In this document: positions 43,637 through 64,000 of the stretch, piece by piece | Layout: each line of letters starts with the position of its first letter | Numbering within the stretch: position 1 is the first letter of the stretch | Source: Nannobrachium achirus | Lineage: Eukaryota; Chordata; Actinopteri; Myctophiformes; Myctophidae | Length of the DNA stretch: 64,000 nucleotides | Reading direction: 5' to 3' | Assembly (NCBI GenBank): GCA_963921795.1 | Contig: OY997658.1 | Span: 49,627,523 to 49,691,522, forward strand | Notes under the pieces: model-generated | Databases searched by the model: none | Seen by the model: only the letters and a program-made list of their open reading frames with translations | Told to the model about the DNA's origin: nothing | Position numbers and translations under genes: made by a program

Positions 43637-43758
43637 CTGTTGTTGTTTTATGTACCGGTATTTGTATGTATTTTAGTGTTTTTTATGTGTTTCTATGTTT
43701 TTATTGGACCTTGAAGTCTACTCAAATAAAGTTGATGATGATGATGATGATGATGATG
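43637..43758 (+). other. LINE 3' UTR and (GAT)n tail
   Basis: Short UTR, AATAAA at 43725, then a GATGAT tract that ends the element. Confidence 0.75.
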
Positions 43759-44448
43759 GTGTGTGGCAAGAATGAATATTGGGATGCACATAATCTAATT
43801 TAATAAATAAATACATTGTATTAAATCATTGAACTCATGTTAATGTCCTCATAATGATGTGTTTTTCCCCCACGCTTAAGGGTTGCACACAAGGTTCCAC
43901 TTCTTCTGGTAGAGGGGAAAAGTGAGTGTTCATCATTTCTTCTATTAAACATACACTAAGCTACAACCATTATAGTCCTAAATCAGCAAAGGCATCAACA
44001 CCATTTATTTAAGGGTTTCTCAAAGTAAGTAGGTGCCGTGATGCAAATGGTGCCTCAGAATACTTTGAAAATATTTTGAATTGATCAATCATCACTTCAG
44101 TTTAACCACTTATACTTTGTAAAACGGCCCTGAATTGCACTTTAACTAGTTGTGATCTTCTCTCAGCTTACAGTACACCAAGTCTCTTCACCAAAAATAC
44201 AGAGTAGGCGATCTACAAGCTCACGTCGCCTGTGAACTTGTAGATCGTCTATTTTTGGCTAATGTTCCCCACAGAATTGGGATGCTGGGGTTTAAGTGGT
44301 TAAATAAATGCCAAGTTTAAAAGTTATGTTTGCGCTGTCCTAATGGAAACAAATATTCTCTCAAGTATTCCCTGTGACATGGTGTATCATAGGGAGAAAG
44401 ATTTACATATTTTAGACCTTTAGACCTACCGGTATTTTATACCTAGGC
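43759..44448. other. Upstream of myosin gene; palindromic core, possible 5' UTR exon not resolved
   Basis: A core copy at 44202-44257 has short arms. Non-coding first exons of the myosin gene may lie here (a GT donor follows GAGGGGAAAA at 43920), but I cannot confirm one. Confidence 0.4.
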
Positions 44449-44669
44449 TATTTGAAAATAGCCGATCTACTGTGAGCTTGTAGATCTGCATTTTCAAACA
44501 TGTTGTACTTTTGCTTTTGGTACTTTAAGTATATTTTGATGCCAATACCTTCGTACTTTTATTCAAGTACATTTTGAATTCCAGAATTTTACTTGTAACA
44601 GAGTCTTTCTACAATGCAGTATTGATACTTTTACTTAAGTAAAACATTTGAGTACTTTTCCCACCACTG
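44449..44669. mobile_element. hAT MITE remnant (AAGTACTTTT family) with core
   Basis: Core at 44449-44499; right end GAGTACTTTTCCCACCACTG. The left end is missing. Confidence 0.65.
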
Positions 44670-44742
44670 AGTAAAACATGGAAATACCATCTCCACCACC
44701 ACCACCGATCTGTTTGTCCGTCTACAGAAAAAGGCCGCCGCC

Positions 44743-64000
<19,258 letters not shown>

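Overview
This window is nuclear DNA from a vertebrate, almost certainly a teleost fish. The evidence is a fast-type sarcomeric myosin heavy chain gene whose phases and mostly conserved exon lengths fit the vertebrate family, a C1q-domain gene with the signal peptide/coiled coil/C1q layout of fish C1q-like proteins, fish-type tRNA-derived SINEs (one DANA-like), a Tx1-group LINE in a U2 snRNA gene, and a very heavy load of hAT-type MITEs. I cannot name the species.

Layout. 1-6.4 kb: a U2 snRNA gene split by a full-length, apparently intact, U2-specific non-LTR retrotransposon of the Keno type (Tx1 clade) with a 50-bp target duplication. 6.5-9.6 kb: SINE, LINE and MITE remnants. 9.6-10.2 kb: two sound tRNA genes, Leu(CAG) and Glu(CTC). 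10.6-22.5 kb: three intronless reading frames, all on the minus strand: a damaged TAF7-like gene, a SNAP-25-like t-SNARE with no cysteines, and an RNF114-like E3 ligase. The last two share a promoter-like block although the proteins are unrelated. 23.6-27.8 kb: a six-exon C1q-like gene on the plus strand, with one duplicated exon and an apparent frameshift in the C1q domain. 28-44 kb: no host gene is visible, only a CACTA-like element, hAT MITEs, a 700-bp fold-back, minisatellites, SINEs and two LINE remnants, one with a 542-residue open RT frame. 44.7-64 kb: the first 27 coding exons (about 1,300 residues) of the myosin heavy chain gene, running off the right edge. Its introns are mostly transposons, in places up to the splice signals.

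The most unusual signal is a short palindromic core, built on GATCTACAAGCTCACAACG and its reverse complement. It occurs about 30 times, usually near the middle of MITEs whose ends differ. The arms vary between copies but remain complementary within a copy, and some copies of a carrier lack the core. A second shared hairpin (AAATGAAACCAAATGGACC) occurs in two other MITEs. Several myosin introns also contain duplicated copies of their own splice junctions.

The TAF7-like, SNAP-like and RNF114-like genes look like retrogenes. The U2 gene copy is disrupted. The myosin gene looks functional. All family assignments come from reading motifs by eye; no searches were run.
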